DNA from: Calonectria ilicicola
Taxonomy: Eukaryota > Ascomycota > Sordariomycetes > Hypocreales > Nectriaceae
Length of the DNA: 64,000 nt
Direction: 5' to 3'
Assembly: GCA_020809705.1 (NCBI GenBank)
Contig: CP085829.1
Span: 6,200,001-6,264,000 of the forward strand
Shown: positions 11,528-21,266 of the stretch, one piece after another
Layout of the letters: every line of letters begins with the position of its first letter
How positions within the stretch are numbered: the stretch's first letter is position 1
Translations under genes and position numbers: made by a program
Notes under the pieces: model-generated
Database searches by the model: none
What the model was told of the DNA's origin: nothing
Seen by the model: the letters and a program-made list of their open reading frames with translations, nothing else

Positions 11528-12252
11528 GAATACTCATAAAAATGAACTTGAAGGGTACACACGGTTAGCCATTGTATTGTTTATTAAATACCCAGCACAA
11601 AACTTCGCATTTTTACAAGTTCAGGCGATGTAGTACATTTTTATCAAGGGAACTTGCGGCAGCTACCAGGAAGGCTGTCACACCCTTCTAGCTTCTTGCT
11701 TTAGCAGACCAATCTTTCTCTGAAGTGTCTGCAAAATCCAGTGCATTGTCTTCACAGATGAGCCTCGGTATGCGTGCGTTTCAAGACAGACTATCGCCTT
11801 CTCCTGTAACTGCTCGATATCCATTACAGAAGACGATAGGTGCGGGGATAAATAGCCCAGCGTCAGCATGACGGTGGCAGAGAAAACCCTGTTCTTGATT
11901 AACACTGGAATAACTGTTGGCCCGAGGGATGGGGGCTAATTACGAATGCAGTATGATTTCCTTGGAACCTATGGGGAAGCCCAGCAAGCCTTCAGCAGTT
12001 GAGAGATACAGACGGCAATTCTCAAGGCATATCCTGGCCTTTTCTCGAAAAAGATCAGGTACTAGACAATACTCAAAATAATTATAAACATAGAACACAA
12101 ACGGACGGAAAATAATGTCTTTAGCTGAGTGGTACCGATGCAGAAGATGTAGTTGGAATCGATCATGCGATGAGTGGGTGGTTAAAAAAGAAAAAACTTA
12201 GGCTATGCAGATTCTAAGAGGTATTGTCAGGAATGATAGCGCTAACATCAAA
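11528..12252. other. Intergenic region, no gene seen
   Basis: 725 bp with no supported gene. A TTAGCTGAGTGGTA word at about 12121 resembles a tRNA A box, but the matching B box is poor and no cloverleaf was found. Confidence 0.4.
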
Positions 12253-12878
12253 TTAGATAGCCTCCATCTCCTTGACACTTTTACCAGCACGTCTGGCCTT
12301 AGCAACCTTCTCCCCATGCTCTCTAGCTCTATCATCCTGTTCCTTCACCGCTTTAATACCAAAACGACGAACTCGCTCCAAAAAGTACATCTCGGTGTAA
12401 CACGGCCAGCATGGATGGTAGCATAATTAGATGCTATTTAGAGGTTAGTACAGAAGTATTAGCACAAGCGATGTATCATACCAGTAAATACTGATGTTAG
12501 ATATGCCTCAGTAGCTTCTTGGAGCGCATTCAGGGCAGAGGCCTGCCAGCGATATTCGACATCGTTTTTGTGGGAGATTTCACGCACAAGGCGTTGAAAA
12601 GGTGCTTTCTTAATGAGTGTTTGGGTGCTGGCTTGGTAACGGCGGATTTCACGAAGGGCGATAGCTAGTCCATTGAGATTAGTACAAAATGATGAGTACA
12701 GAACAGAGCACATACTACCAGGGCTCCAGCGTCGGGGTTTCTTTTTGGCGTCAGTGTTAGGGACTTTCTTGCCACCAGGCACTGTCTTGCCACGTGGGGT
12801 AGTGGTCTTTGACCCAGGAACACGCTTTCCACTCGTTTTAGTGGTTTTTCTAGGCACAATCTTGCGGCTAGTAGCCAT
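12253..12878 (-). CDS. Divergent histone H3 variant, CenH3-like; frame disrupted in last exon
   Basis: Three exons: 12878-12716, 12664-12482, 12433 onward; introns of 51 and 48 bp. Spliced, the product shows the H3 fold in order: [13 protein letters not shown] (alphaN), PFQRLVREI (alpha1), [20 protein letters not shown] (loop 1 to alpha2) and [10 protein letters not shown] (loop 2). RWQ instead of the RFQ of canonical H3 is typical of centromeric H3 (CENP-A/CenH3). The basic N-tail [18 protein letters not shown] has no ARTKQTARKS. Read strictly, the frame ends at 12345 (144 aa) and loses alpha3. One frame over, an open stretch to 12253 continues as [14 protein letters not shown] plus a lysine-rich extension that looks like alpha3, so a one-base lesion or sequencing error near 12390 is likely. 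A nuclear, nucleosomal role is inferred. Confidence 0.7.
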
Positions 12879-13352
12879 GCTAAATAAGTTAGTAAGGAAA
12901 AATAGAAAGAAATTTGAAGAATAGAAAAGTATAGAGATACATACATATGGTTGCATGCGTGATGAGCAAAACCAGAATTTGGTTCTTTCTTCTTTAAGAG
13001 GTGGAGGATTAGTAGAAATAATAAGTACAAAACGTGAAGAGTGTGAGGAAGCAAGACTATAGGGTAGGGGTGAGAGGTGTTTGCTCTTGTGCGCCCAAAT
13101 ACTGGTTCATGATTGGCCAGAATTATGCGCACGGGCCACCCAGTCCCACATGTGTGGGTCTATGCTCGTTTCTTTACGTTTGTTTAGTTCTATTCTTTTC
13201 TCTCCTTCAAAAACATCTTCTCAAAATACAATACGTGGTGCACGCCAAAATAATAGTATGTGTTGAAATGTTAATTGAAATTGAACTTATCAAAATAATT
13301 TTCTAATACTTTCCAATGATTCAGGAGGTTTTTTTTTTTGACGTTTGGGAAG
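12879..13352. promoter_or_regulatory. Bidirectional promoter of the H3-like and 383-aa genes
   Basis: 474 bp separate the two divergent ATGs. The region is AT-rich with a 12-nt T run ending near 13339, 15 bp before the rightward ATG. No clear TATA box. Head-to-head placement is typical of co-expressed pairs, and histone gene pairs in fungi are often divergent. Confidence 0.4.
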
Positions 13353-14752
13353 ATGCCGCAAAGCAAGCGGGGTATGTATTGTATTCTATGATATGTATTA
13401 ATCAGCCTGTACTAATCAATCTAGGGCGCTTGCCTGGGCTTCCAAGCAAGAAGCGTAAGGCAGAAGAGGAACTCTCGACTAATCCAAATAGCAAGAAAGC
13501 CCGCGATAGAATGAACAACATGAGCGAGGAAGCACAACGTCTTGAGAAGGCAAAGAATGCACTCCGAGTAGCACACAAGCGAGAGCGTACTCGTGTCGAA
13601 AAACTACCTGATTTTCAGAGTGCATCTTCTCAGGAGCAAGCCGCTATGCTCGACCAAGCCCGGCGAGCTATTGAAGTCAAGTAGTAAGTATTATCCATGG
13701 TATAAGATTTATACTAATCATTTGGCAATAATATTAGTATTGCAAATGGACGCCATCCGACGTGTATTCAGGAGTCTCTTGGTTTAGACCCACATGAGGA
13801 GGCTAACCGCCTGAACTTTGTCGAAGATGATTCAGCATGGGAGTTAGATGGTAATCTAACTGAAGTTGAGGTTATCCACATGGAGAAGATGGATCGAATT
13901 CAAAATGGACTGCCAGAGCCTCCTACTCTAACCCGCGAAGAAGTGGCTAAATTGATTGCAGAGAAGAAGAAGCAGGATTTCCAAGTAAGTTGATTAATAC
14001 AGATGATTAATACAGAATTTAACTTTATTAGGATGATTTAGATCGGTCTATCCTTCATCTACGAAAGATTTTGTATGTTCCATTATCTCAGATGTTCCAC
14101 AAAATTCGCACAATTACAAATGAGTTGTCCCTCTATACTGGGGTATCACCTGATACTAATTTTAAATTGGATAAAAAAGGGTAATGCATTTTGCTTTCAA
14201 GTAATTTATATATACTAATCAGTATTAGTCTCCGAAAAATCCACTTATCGCCCGAAGATCTCTTTACGCCACCGGAGATGTACATTTGGTATCTTCTCCA
14301 GCAACTGAGCGCAAAGAATTTGCGGGTCCTTTGTGGTAAATCTACTCAAGGGTAAGAGATTAATACATTTCGATTAGTACAGCTCTAATCTGTATAGTCG
14401 GCAAATCAAAGTTACTCATCGAACACCTTATAATACTCTTTCCAGCAAGCCAACTTACTCAACTTGGGAATGGCGACCAACTGTGTTAACTATGGTTCGA
14501 GCTATTCGTGGGTGGGGCGCTGGGTGTTACAAAATACCAGGGCGGTCCTTGCAGTGCGAATGGGAAACTCTGCCTGGTCCGGCATGGGTTTGGGAGAAAA
14601 AGAACCTTGCCCGTCTCAACCAAGGGTATCCGCTACTGGAAATGTTGGCTTACCACAAAGTACGAATGGTCCAGGTTATTTTTGAAAAGTTCCTTAAGGC
14701 TGAGGAGCAGCAAGAGGCTATTCGAATGTCATTGGCTTGGGAGTTATATTAA
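13353..14752 (+). CDS. Unrecognised 383-aa protein with nuclear-type basic N-terminus
   Basis: Six exons by splice signals: 13353-13371, 13425-13683, 13738-13984, 14032-14180, 14229-14351, 14398-14752. All five introns are 46-54 bp with GTAAG/GTATG donors and TACTAAT/ATTAAT branch-like words, and they keep one frame of 384 codons including the stop. The N-terminus MPQSKRGRLPGLPSKKRKAEEE carries a classical basic NLS, followed by a charged helical stretch (residues about 40-90). The C-terminus is Trp-rich (STWEWRPTVL, GWGAGCYKIPG, PAWVWEKKNL). I recognise no domain. Head-to-head with the H3-like gene, with similar introns, it may act on chromatin; that is inference. The region between flanking mobile remnants is accessory in character. 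Confidence 0.65.
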
Positions 14753-14821
14753 GATACTCCCTAAAATACAATAGCCCTACACCTTAGCTAGTAATTAAGC
14801 TATTTGGACTATCTTTGTACT

Positions 14822-14964
14822 TGTTACGTCCTGGGCCACCGGATACTACGGATATTCCTACTTAGTAGCTGCAACCCACACTGTTAATAACGGGCATCGC
14901 GACTATTTACTTATCTTTTGGCCTAACGAGGTAAGGGGCGTAATGGGAAGCGTGGATCCTTACA
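14822..14964 (+). mobile_element. Copia-type LTR (related to the TRIM LTRs)
   Basis: 143 bp beginning TGTTACG and ending CTTACA. It aligns by eye with the reverse complement of the 140-bp TRIM LTRs at 43888-44381, sharing the word ACTTATCTTTTGGCCT, CGTAATGGGAAG and GGATCCTTACA. No flanking 5-bp duplication (GTACT versus GGTGG), so it is a 5' LTR followed by internal sequence rather than a clean solo LTR. It lies 69 bp past the stop of the 383-aa gene. Confidence 0.7.
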
Positions 14965-15410
14965 GGTGGCACATATCTACATGGTATCAAAATCTGTTAT
15001 TGATGGTATTAGATCTACTTCTCCCACTGATGACTTTGATACTAAAATAGCCCAGGAAAGGAAGATTTTCTTTGTTAAGTATCATTCCAAAACATGGGAG
15101 TCATTTACATCTAGAGCTATGATTGTTGATGACACTCCTTGTTATTTGTAATGGGTGCTTACCATTATTATCTCACTAATATGGAAAAACACAGGCACAT
15201 ATGCAATGTCAAGACATTATAGCTCATCAAGCTGCCAAAGTCTTAATAGCTCTCTATCATTTAGAACTAACAAGATAATCCCGTCTACCATTCCAGTACT
15301 TCTTTATTTGTACTAATCGCCCTGTACTAATCTTCATGGGTTGATTCTGGTGGGTGGCGTAACTATCCTTTCATAAAATGACCACCAGTAGAGATATTCC
15401 AATTCTACAA
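14965..15410 (+). mobile_element. Truncated internal remnant of a Copia-type element
   Basis: Immediately after the LTR comes ACATGGTATCA at 14989-14999. TGGTATCA is the core of the primer-binding site used by many Copia elements (complementary to the initiator tRNA-Met 3' end). A 61-codon open frame follows (14966-15151) without recognised motifs, then AT-rich decayed DNA. No reverse transcriptase is visible here. Confidence 0.45.
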
Positions 15411-15944
15411 TCATTCCCAAACTGGTTTGATAGGGTTGCCCTCTGGATCACAGATCACAGTCTTCTCCTCACCATCCTCCTCCTCCATGTAGAAATATTG
15501 GCCAGTGGCAGTATGGTGGAAGATCTTCTTCTTGTCTGGCTGAGCTTTGCTGGCATTACCATCTTCTTCTTCTTCTTGATCATCTTGAGAATCAGATGCA
15601 CTTGAAGTCGGGTCGATATTATTCTGCTCTTGGTAGAACTTTAGAACGTCGCTCAGCTTTGGGGTTTCGGTGCCCCAATCATACGACGTGTTGATGATGG
15701 GAAGGTTTTTTCCCGCTCTCTTGATCAGAATGCAAGTTTGGTGCGTCTGATTAACGAATTGCACCCCAATATGAAATGTAAATCTAGAGCCAGCTCTAGT
15801 CTCGCCATGGGTAGCGTTCCATTGGACAGACCACGCGGGAATTTGGATATATCGTCGTTTCGCTTTCTCCAAATATAGAGGAAGAGCATCTCGTTCGTGC
15901 TTTGAAAGAGGCACATTACTCTTAGTGGAAATTCGGACAGGCAT
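15411..15944 (-). CDS. Unrecognised 177-aa protein with acidic C-terminal half
   Basis: From MPVRISTKSNVPLSKHERDA (ATG at 15944) to a stop at 15411, single exon. The open frame extends upstream, but that part contains a GT-AG intron-like segment and looks like leader, so the inner ATG is chosen. Residues about 1-110 are mixed and hydrophobic (YIQIPAWSVQWN, FTFHIGVQFVN, CILIKRAGK); residues about 120-150 are a Ser/Asp/Glu-rich acidic stretch (SASDSQDDQEEEEDGN), followed by IFHHTATGQYFYMEEEDGEEK. No signal peptide or membrane segment. Family not recognised. It lies just past the Copia remnant, in the same accessory block as the H3-like gene. Confidence 0.55.
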   Translation of the reverse strand: MPVRISTKSNVPLSKHERDALPLYLEKAKRRYIQIPAWSVQWNATHGETRAGSRFTFHIGVQFVNQTHQTCILIKRAGKNLPIINTSYDWGTETPKLSDVLKFYQEQNNIDPTSSASDSQDDQEEEEDGNASKAQPDKKKIFHHTATGQYFYMEEEDGEEKTVICDPEGNPIKPVWE

Positions 15945-16817
15945 TTTAGAGAAGACAAAGCTGTTTAAGTTAGTATTTAAATAATTCCAAAGTAATTTAT
16001 TACTTACAAGTGGTTGTAATGGAGCTGTGGATGTAAAATTTGATCTCTCTTTAGTCTGATCTTTGATGGTGATATGATGAAGAATAAATCTGCGTTCAAG
16101 ATGTTGATGGAATTTTATAGATACCACCAAGATTATCAAGATGTATAGGCACCTATGTGAGAAGCATGTGAGAAATATGTGAGAAAAGGCTTTTCAAGCA
16201 AACAATTATTATATTCCCATTGCTCGATTTCGTTTGTATTCATCTCATAAGACAATAGAAATTAATAGTTCAGATAGCCGACAAACAAACGTCATGTCCC
16301 GTGATTAGTGCACTAAGGGCAACCAGATTTCTGACAATTGCCATTGCGCTTTCCATTCCTTGGCTTGAATATTCTTGAGACCATTAAACTTCAACTTAAA
16401 TTGCAGTATGCTGTAAGAAGATGAGCTAGAGATGCTATAATATAAATATTCTTTAATACTTATATAATTGAACATCTAAGCTTGAGCGAAGCCAGTACTA
16501 ACTCTGCCAGTCCATATGAGACTAGATGTGATCTAACCCTGCCAACATACAGGAGCTCGTTGACGCTTGAACCAACGTATTCATCACAAAACGTTAGAGT
16601 CTTCCCTGTCCCAATTTAGCTCTAGGCAAGGAAGCAATAAAATAGAGACTCATCTCGTTCGAAATGGGGTGCAGCATAGAGTGATCCCAGCTGAGTCGGC
16701 CAGCTAGCTTCTAGCCCGAATAAAAGAATTCAAGTGCAGTGGCAGACATTAAACCCAGACACCTATGCCTCCCTTCGCAAGGCAATTTCTAGTTAATCCT
16801 TCGATAGTGAGCAATTC
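15945..16817. other. AT-rich intergenic region, no gene seen
   Basis: Leader of the 177-aa gene, including an intron-like segment at about 15960-16010, then AT-rich sequence. A short GTGAGAA-type microrepeat occurs at about 16157-16185. Confidence 0.4.
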
Positions 16818-17156
16818 TTGCAGCTCAGAATCATTGCTTATTGCGCAATCGCTCCCCTCTACCTGCCTGTTCGTGCTGCGGCAGTGCCAACATCTCAGCA
16901 ACGTCGTGCTAATGAATTTGTGTGTCCGGTTGAGGACGATTGTCCTTCAGGCTGCAAATATGCCGACCCTAACAACTGTCGCTCCTATCATGACTGTTCA
17001 CCTCACGCAAGTGGACAATCTTCCACTACCCCACACCGTGATTGCTCTCCTATCTTTTTATGAAACGACAAGACGCAAAAGTGTGCCTGGAAGGCTGACA
17101 CCAGCAAATGCGCGGTAGTAACGTCAGTTCAAATCTGTCCATGTCAAGTATCATGA
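16818..17156 (+). pseudogene. Decayed small secreted cysteine-rich protein, CBM14/peritrophin-A-like
   Basis: The frame from 16818 starts with TTG where ATG is expected, then a signal-peptide-like LRIIAYCAIAPLYLPVRAAA, then a peritrophin-A type chitin-binding pattern: CPSGCKYADPNNCRSYHDC. An in-frame TGA at 17061-17063 interrupts it. The same frame continues with NDKTQKCAWKADTSKC to a stop at 17154-17156, matching the usual second half of the domain (Cys, Trp, Cys). The family binds chitin, in fungi sometimes as effectors shielding the wall or as secreted wall proteins. Lost start plus an internal stop (TGG to TGA would be one G-to-A change) point to a pseudogene; an unrecognised upstream exon could supply another start. 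Confidence 0.6.
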
Positions 17157-17506
17157 TTGCTAATGGCTAAACAGATTCAATAATTCAGAGGATGAATAAG
17201 ATCTCATTGCTCAAGCACCAGCAACACGATAATTGCAGTGCATTGACGACTAGTGTATAATAACGTGGAGAGTGACATGCTAGGAGGTTCGCATGATCTT
17301 AGGGACGTTGGAAAAGACAATGTTGTAGTTTGGGACCGCGGGTTGGGGGCTTGCGTCGATGTTGAATGTCCAAAAGTGAAGGGACTAGGTTGCAGCTGCA
17401 ATCCTCTCGTACTAGGTAAAAATAACAGACTACACATAAAGGCATGGTATCAGTCAGGTGCAGCAACAGAGCGTTATACAATGTCTGAAACTATAATATT
17501 TCCCCC
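17157..17506. other. Intergenic region, no gene seen
   Basis: Short frames only, without motifs. Separates the chitin-binding pseudogene from the 3' end of the kinase-like paralogue. Confidence 0.45.
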
Positions 17507-18685
17507 CTAATCCAGTGTGCATGTTGTCTGTTCCGCCTCGTCAGTGCCAACATATCCATGCTCATCCATTCCTAAGCAATCTTCCTTTCTGGTTTTCAAT
17601 CCTTGGATTATTTTGTCCAAGTCGGGATATTTGATGTCCAGATGGAAATTCTTCTTCTTCTTGAACCACTCATGCCTAAATCTCAATGACATTAAGCTTC
17701 CTATGGCCCCGTGATTATCCCTCATCCTTGCCAATTCCCAGTAGAACACTTCTGGATCAAATTCCCCTACTTCCTCTTCGGTGTCTATTTCTCTCACATT
17801 CTCACCGGATGATTCAGCGCGGTTTTTCATATTTTCTTCAATCAACTTGTCTTTGAATTGACAATCCGCAAGATCAATAATGAAGGGGGTTTGCGAATCC
17901 TTGGCTACCATGGCGTTTCTTGGCTGGCAATCGTCGACAATAATTCCACATCTGTTTATATCATGCGCAGCATCAACGCATTTTTGTACTATTTCAGTAC
18001 ACTCTTGAAGGTCCTTAGGAGCCAACGGTGAGGTAGGCATGTCTCTCAGACTGTATCCTGAGATGAGCTCGAGAAGAATGCCTTTGACTTTGGAGTAGGA
18101 CTTCATTTGCGGATACTGAGCTTCCTGAGAAATATCAGGCTCAAGTATCGACAGCTGCACATGTGCATACAAGTGCGGTATTGATTTGCCTTGAAGCTCT
18201 TTCAGTTGTGCATATGCATCAGTCTCACACTGGAAGAATGCATTGCATATTTGCCACATCGCCCCCTCGTATTTTACCACACCCGTAGTGCTGCCATCTA
18301 GGTATTCATAAGGGAGAGTGCCATCTTCTTCCTTGTCCACCTCTAGCTGTTGAATAATCTGGTCCATATGTCCCTTCCGTACATTTGATTGAAAGAGCAT
18401 TTCATCTCCGCGTTTTTGGGGTTTGTGTTTGTGCTTCCTTTCCACTCGAAGATCTTCGCCAAAGCGACGATCGTAGAGCTTCAGTATGGCGTGCATTTCA
18501 GTGCCCGAGTCAGTTTTGAAGGTGACTTCCATGACAGAAGACATAGTGATCGTGATAACTTTGGAAATAGCTGCAGTAATAGACTCAGATAATGGAAAGT
18601 TGCTGCAATTTTGAAGCACTTCTAACTCGAGAAGCTTCCCTGGCTCGTACGGCACAGGTGTTGGTTCATTTGGATCGTGCGACAT
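17507..18685 (-). CDS. Fungal protein-kinase-like (PKL fold) protein, paralogue B
   Basis: Single exon, 392 aa, paralogue of the gene at 8772-9893. They share the N-terminal YxPGxxLELEVLxN, the block ITAAISKxxxxTMSSVMEVT, the lysine motif AILKLYDRRFGEDLR, the long insert ending in a polypeptide where VKGILLE occurs, the catalytic-loop equivalent VDDCQPRNAMV and FIIDLADC. Here the DFG Gly is Ala (IDLAD) while A has IDLG. Lys, Asp, Asn and Asp are all kept, so phosphotransfer is possible. Residues about 300-320 hold an acidic insert (EIDTEEEVGEFDPE), also partly present in A. The substrate is unknown. The two copies lie 7.6 kb apart around the H3-like block in the same orientation, suggesting an old local duplication. 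Confidence 0.75.
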   Translation of the reverse strand: MSHDPNEPTPVPYEPGKLLELEVLQNCSNFPLSESITAAISKVITITMSSVMEVTFKTDSGTEMHAILKLYDRRFGEDLRVERKHKHKPQKRGDEMLFQSNVRKGHMDQIIQQLEVDKEEDGTLPYEYLDGSTTGVVKYEGAMWQICNAFFQCETDAYAQLKELQGKSIPHLYAHVQLSILEPDISQEAQYPQMKSYSKVKGILLELISGYSLRDMPTSPLAPKDLQECTEIVQKCVDAAHDINRCGIIVDDCQPRNAMVAKDSQTPFIIDLADCQFKDKLIEENMKNRAESSGENVREIDTEEEVGEFDPEVFYWELARMRDNHGAIGSLMSLRFRHEWFKKKKNFHLDIKYPDLDKIIQGLKTRKEDCLGMDEHGYVGTDEAEQTTCTLD

Positions 18686-19399
18686 CTTGGTAATAATGGG
18701 TAGACTGCGTTGATTGGTTTCATATGGCCAGCAGGCATGCGATCCAGGTGAGATGAGTAGTTTCTGCAGCCAAAGGATGAGAGACTACAGCGATCCTCAA
18801 TGAATTTACAAAAAATAAAAGGATTGCTGTCTGTCGCACTTGTTATGTGTGCAAGTGCATGAGTATTGAGTTTTTGATGTTCACTAATGAGATGCATTAG
18901 AAGAGGGCTCATCGTAAGAGAATTAACCATAGTTGCCTATAATGCCGAGTGAGTCACATCATTGCATAGCAACAAAATGGGCCCCATAATCAGAGATGAC
19001 GAAGATGAGGGAAATAAAGAATAATAGAAAGAAAAGTAAAATAAAATAGAATAAAGAAAAAAAACATAGTTAATCCTCAGACTCATAGAATTTAGTATCT
19101 CCCTCTGGTGCCTGGAAGTGGATCTCTCGCACCAGATGTCGTCATGAAGTAGCCCTGATCAGTCTTCAGGAACTGCTACACCACTTCGAGCTAGCTGAAC
19201 GATTTTAACAAACAAAATAAGGCTGGCCAATATCTTTACGGTGAGTCACTGAATTATTTGCAGTCATCGAGGCGGTGAAATTTGGTCAACATAACAATTC
19301 CATTGGACTCTTCCAAATAATAAAAACCCATTATTCCTAACATCATGCATGTGCATCGTACCACGTTACCATACTGCGTCATCATCTAATTTACGGTCA
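18686..19399. other. Intergenic region, no gene seen
   Basis: 714 bp, including an A-rich stretch (about 19010-19070). No supported gene or RNA. Confidence 0.45.
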
Positions 19400-20074
19400 T
19401 CAAAGCTTGGGTAGTATTTTTTGTGGCTGGTTCCATATTCCGACAAGTCCCTCTTTGGATGAGCCCATGATGGGATCCAAATTGGGCGGCGGAACTGCCC
19501 ACACACGCGCATAGACTGAAGCACCCTCACCGCCCTCTGCAAAGTCCCATTTTGCCGCCTCTCTGGGGTACGCGCCCAGCATAGTGAATCCGTTTAGGTC
19601 GATAGCATCAAGCTCATCTCTGAATTCGTCGGGCAAGCCGTGGCCATCACCTGGCGTCAGCAATTCCAACGAGTTGGACGGCAGGGCGTTGTACGTCTTG
19701 TGAGCAACGCCAGCGGGGATGACAAAGACGTCGCCGGCCTGTGCATCGAGTTCAATTCCGCCGTCTTCTCTGCCGGCGCCAAAAGTGTTTTCTTGCATGT
19801 CCTCAACCGTGTCCGCCACACCGAACCGGATCCTCGCTGTGCCCGTGAGCACCACCATGCACTCGTGCGAATATGAGTGGTAGTGTGATCGCTGGGTCGG
19901 GCCGTAGCGGAAGATCCACTGCGCCTGCCATTCGTTTTTCTTGAGGAGATCGTAGAACTGAGTGGCGATGGATTTGGAGTTGGGGGAGATAAATCCACGG
20001 TATTGGAGCAGCGGATAGTGCGAATTGGGGATTAATTTTGTCGGGGGGAGGTAGTAAGTGTTGACTTCAACCAT
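19400..20074 (-). CDS. Cupin-domain protein (YjlB-like)
   Basis: Single exon, 224 aa. The single cupin barrel has the metal-binding motif HYHSYSHECMVVLTG (His-x-His ... Glu) and the second motif AGDVFVIPAGVAHKTYN (His). N-terminus YYLPPTKLIPNSHYPLLQYRG and C-terminal half resemble bacterial YjlB and its fungal homologues, a family of unknown enzymatic role. No signal peptide, so probably cytosolic. Full length for the family. Its coding sequence is more GC-rich than the surrounding DNA. No functionally linked neighbour is visible. Confidence 0.82.
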   Translation of the reverse strand: MVEVNTYYLPPTKLIPNSHYPLLQYRGFISPNSKSIATQFYDLLKKNEWQAQWIFRYGPTQRSHYHSYSHECMVVLTGTARIRFGVADTVEDMQENTFGAGREDGGIELDAQAGDVFVIPAGVAHKTYNALPSNSLELLTPGDGHGLPDEFRDELDAIDLNGFTMLGAYPREAAKWDFAEGGEGASVYARVWAVPPPNLDPIMGSSKEGLVGIWNQPQKILPKL

Positions 20075-21266
20075 GGTTGCTATTGTTTGTTGTTAATCTC
20101 AATTGATGGGAATCTGTTGCTGAAATGTCGATCGCTGGGCGGGCAGCGAGCCGGAGACGGTCGGTCTTGATATACGCTGCACCATTGCCGAAAGTCGGCT
20201 ACGCATACCGACGAATGCTTTAGGTTCACATCGCTTTGAGAGAGACGACGTCAATGTTATCTACATCGGGATGCAAATTCCGGACCCCACCCGTCTTGAT
20301 TCGCACCAACGCCACGGCAATGGTATCCGATCCTGGTCTAAAGATGAACGGCATCGCAGCCGATGACGATGAATTGATTGGCGGGGAATGCCAGTTCGAC
20401 CCAGCTGTAATGGCATGGCATATAACTTCAAGGCGGCCACGGGTGCGCTTCCGTATTTTTGTGCCAGTGCACTCATCTCACTTACTCCGTGGAAGCCACT
20501 GAAAGCCACTAATTGAAGCGAGCAGAATAAACACAAACAAGTAATAAGCATAGTTGTAGCGTGACCCGGCCGTTGTTCATTTCACTAGAAAAGAGTAAAA
20601 GCACCCGTCCGTGTCTCTAATTAAATAAACGGTGCATCGCCGGAATACAAATGTCTCTTGAACACATGGCCAACGTCGCAGCGAGCGTGTGCGCCCGTAG
20701 CACGCTTCCCCAGACCTCAACGACTTCCCCTGATTCACCTCCAGAGCCTATTTCCAGGGCGGCACCACAGGTTCGGTAGAGTGTGGGTCAGGTCAGCTAG
20801 TGGCGGGCCAGCGTGCCGACAGACAAACACCACACAATACGTAGCCGTACAGAGAGGCCAACAAAAAACCACGCCAGCTCAAAATATTCTCAAGCTCGGT
20901 TGGCAATGCACATTCTGACCAATTCATCAGTGGAATTTTACGGAAATGACAACACGCCGCACCGGAACGGGCCAATTTCAAGATTCAGTGTATGCCACAT
21001 CAAGATTACTATGTCTCACGCTCATGCAGGGGGGCAGATGCCAAGCCAAATTTTGTTCCAGGCGACCAACAATAGCGCCATATGCTTCATTAAAAATACC
21101 AAATTACGTATATATGTACTTTTTACCATAAATACTCTGCTGGAAACCCAGCAACCAAACCATCTATACAACGCTAGCATTATGCAAAAGCCCCACCCCG
21201 AATTGAAAAGTCAGGGCCAAATCGTTCAATTCATTGATCCCCAAAACCATGACATGATATCATGCG
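20075..21266. other. Intergenic region, no gene seen
   Basis: Nearly 1.2 kb with only short frames lacking motifs. It includes the upstream region of the cupin gene and the 3' flank of the tungstate-binding-type gene. Confidence 0.45.

Noticed and set aside
12115..12190. tRNA gene or SINE (A-box-like TTAGCTGAGTGGTA)
   Set aside because: The B box is poor and no acceptor or anticodon stems pair.
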